This document shows positions 63,953 through 64,000 of a DNA stretch of 64,000 nucleotides, in pieces. How positions within the stretch are numbered: position 1 is the first letter of the stretch; every line of letters starts with the position of its first letter. The notes under the pieces are model-generated. The model saw only the letters and a program-made list of their open reading frames with translations, had not been told where the DNA came from and searched no databases. Origin of the DNA: Platycnemis pennipes (Eukaryota > Arthropoda > Insecta > Odonata > Platycnemididae). Location: the NCBI GenBank assembly GCA_933228895.1, contig OW121852.1:61546872-61610871 (forward strand), in the 5' to 3' direction. Made by a program: the position numbers and the translations under genes.

Positions 63953-64000
63953 TCATGAATGGGCCTCCAGAAGTGGTAATGCCAGTTGGAGATCAGGATA
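63953..64000 (+). CDS. Third exon of the unrecognised gene, cut by window end
   Basis: Acceptor TGTTCTTTTCAG; two bases (TC) complete Val with the G from 62387, then MNGPPEVVMPVGDQD to the window edge. The phase fits exactly, so this is either the next exon or one of several. It continues beyond 64000. Confidence 0.6.

Overview
This window is animal, almost certainly arthropod, nuclear DNA. It is AT-rich, and the genes are short exons with clean GT/AG splice sites separated by introns of up to about 19 kb. A ciliary IFT gene rules out most fungi and plants. The repeats (a copia element with a half-tRNA-iMet primer site, pogo/Tigger DNA transposons, RTE-like and CR1-like LINEs, Penelope-like pieces with hammerhead motifs, tRNA-headed SINEs) fit an insect or another arthropod with a large genome. 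The sequence alone does not give the order.

Three host genes lie head to tail on the + strand. (1) CDKAL1 (tRNA t6A37 methylthiotransferase): its last four coding exons, 1766-1911, 6774-6954, 8070-8216 and 19399-19701, ending in a hydrophobic tail. (2) CLUAP1/IFT38 (an IFT-B ciliary protein): seven coding exons, 22511-22707, 22857-23036, 23105-23200, 30127-30344, 33045-33195, 41602-41779 and 61079-61359. All splice phases agree. The very short first coding exon (about 22 nt expected) was not found. (3) An unrecognised gene starting at 61827, with exons 61827-61844, 62231-62387 and 63953 to beyond the window. Its CpG-type upstream region holds NRF1-like and ETS-like motifs.

Almost everything else is mobile DNA in introns. 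The CDKAL1 introns hold LINE fragments, a 216 bp MITE, a truncated RTE-like LINE, a head-to-head SINE palindrome, a 7.4 kb copia element (two LTRs, PBS, PPT, 5 bp target duplication) split by a 2.8 kb insertion, a fold-back repeat and a Tigger relic. The CLUAP1 introns hold a 401 bp fold-back repeat, two Penelope-like 3' ends with hammerhead motifs, a CR1-like LINE, a solo LTR, a 3.8 kb inverted-repeat element, at least four TA-flanked pogo/Tigger elements and several SINEs.

The most notable items are: the pogo element 43316-46336, with an uninterrupted transposase frame, matching TIRs, subterminal repeats and a TA duplication; a set of hammerhead-like motifs of Penelope type at about 17.3, 24.9, 27.6 and 58.1 kb; the copia element with its nested insertion; and two orphan exon-like ORFs (21913-21978 and 56236-56347) with good splice acceptors.
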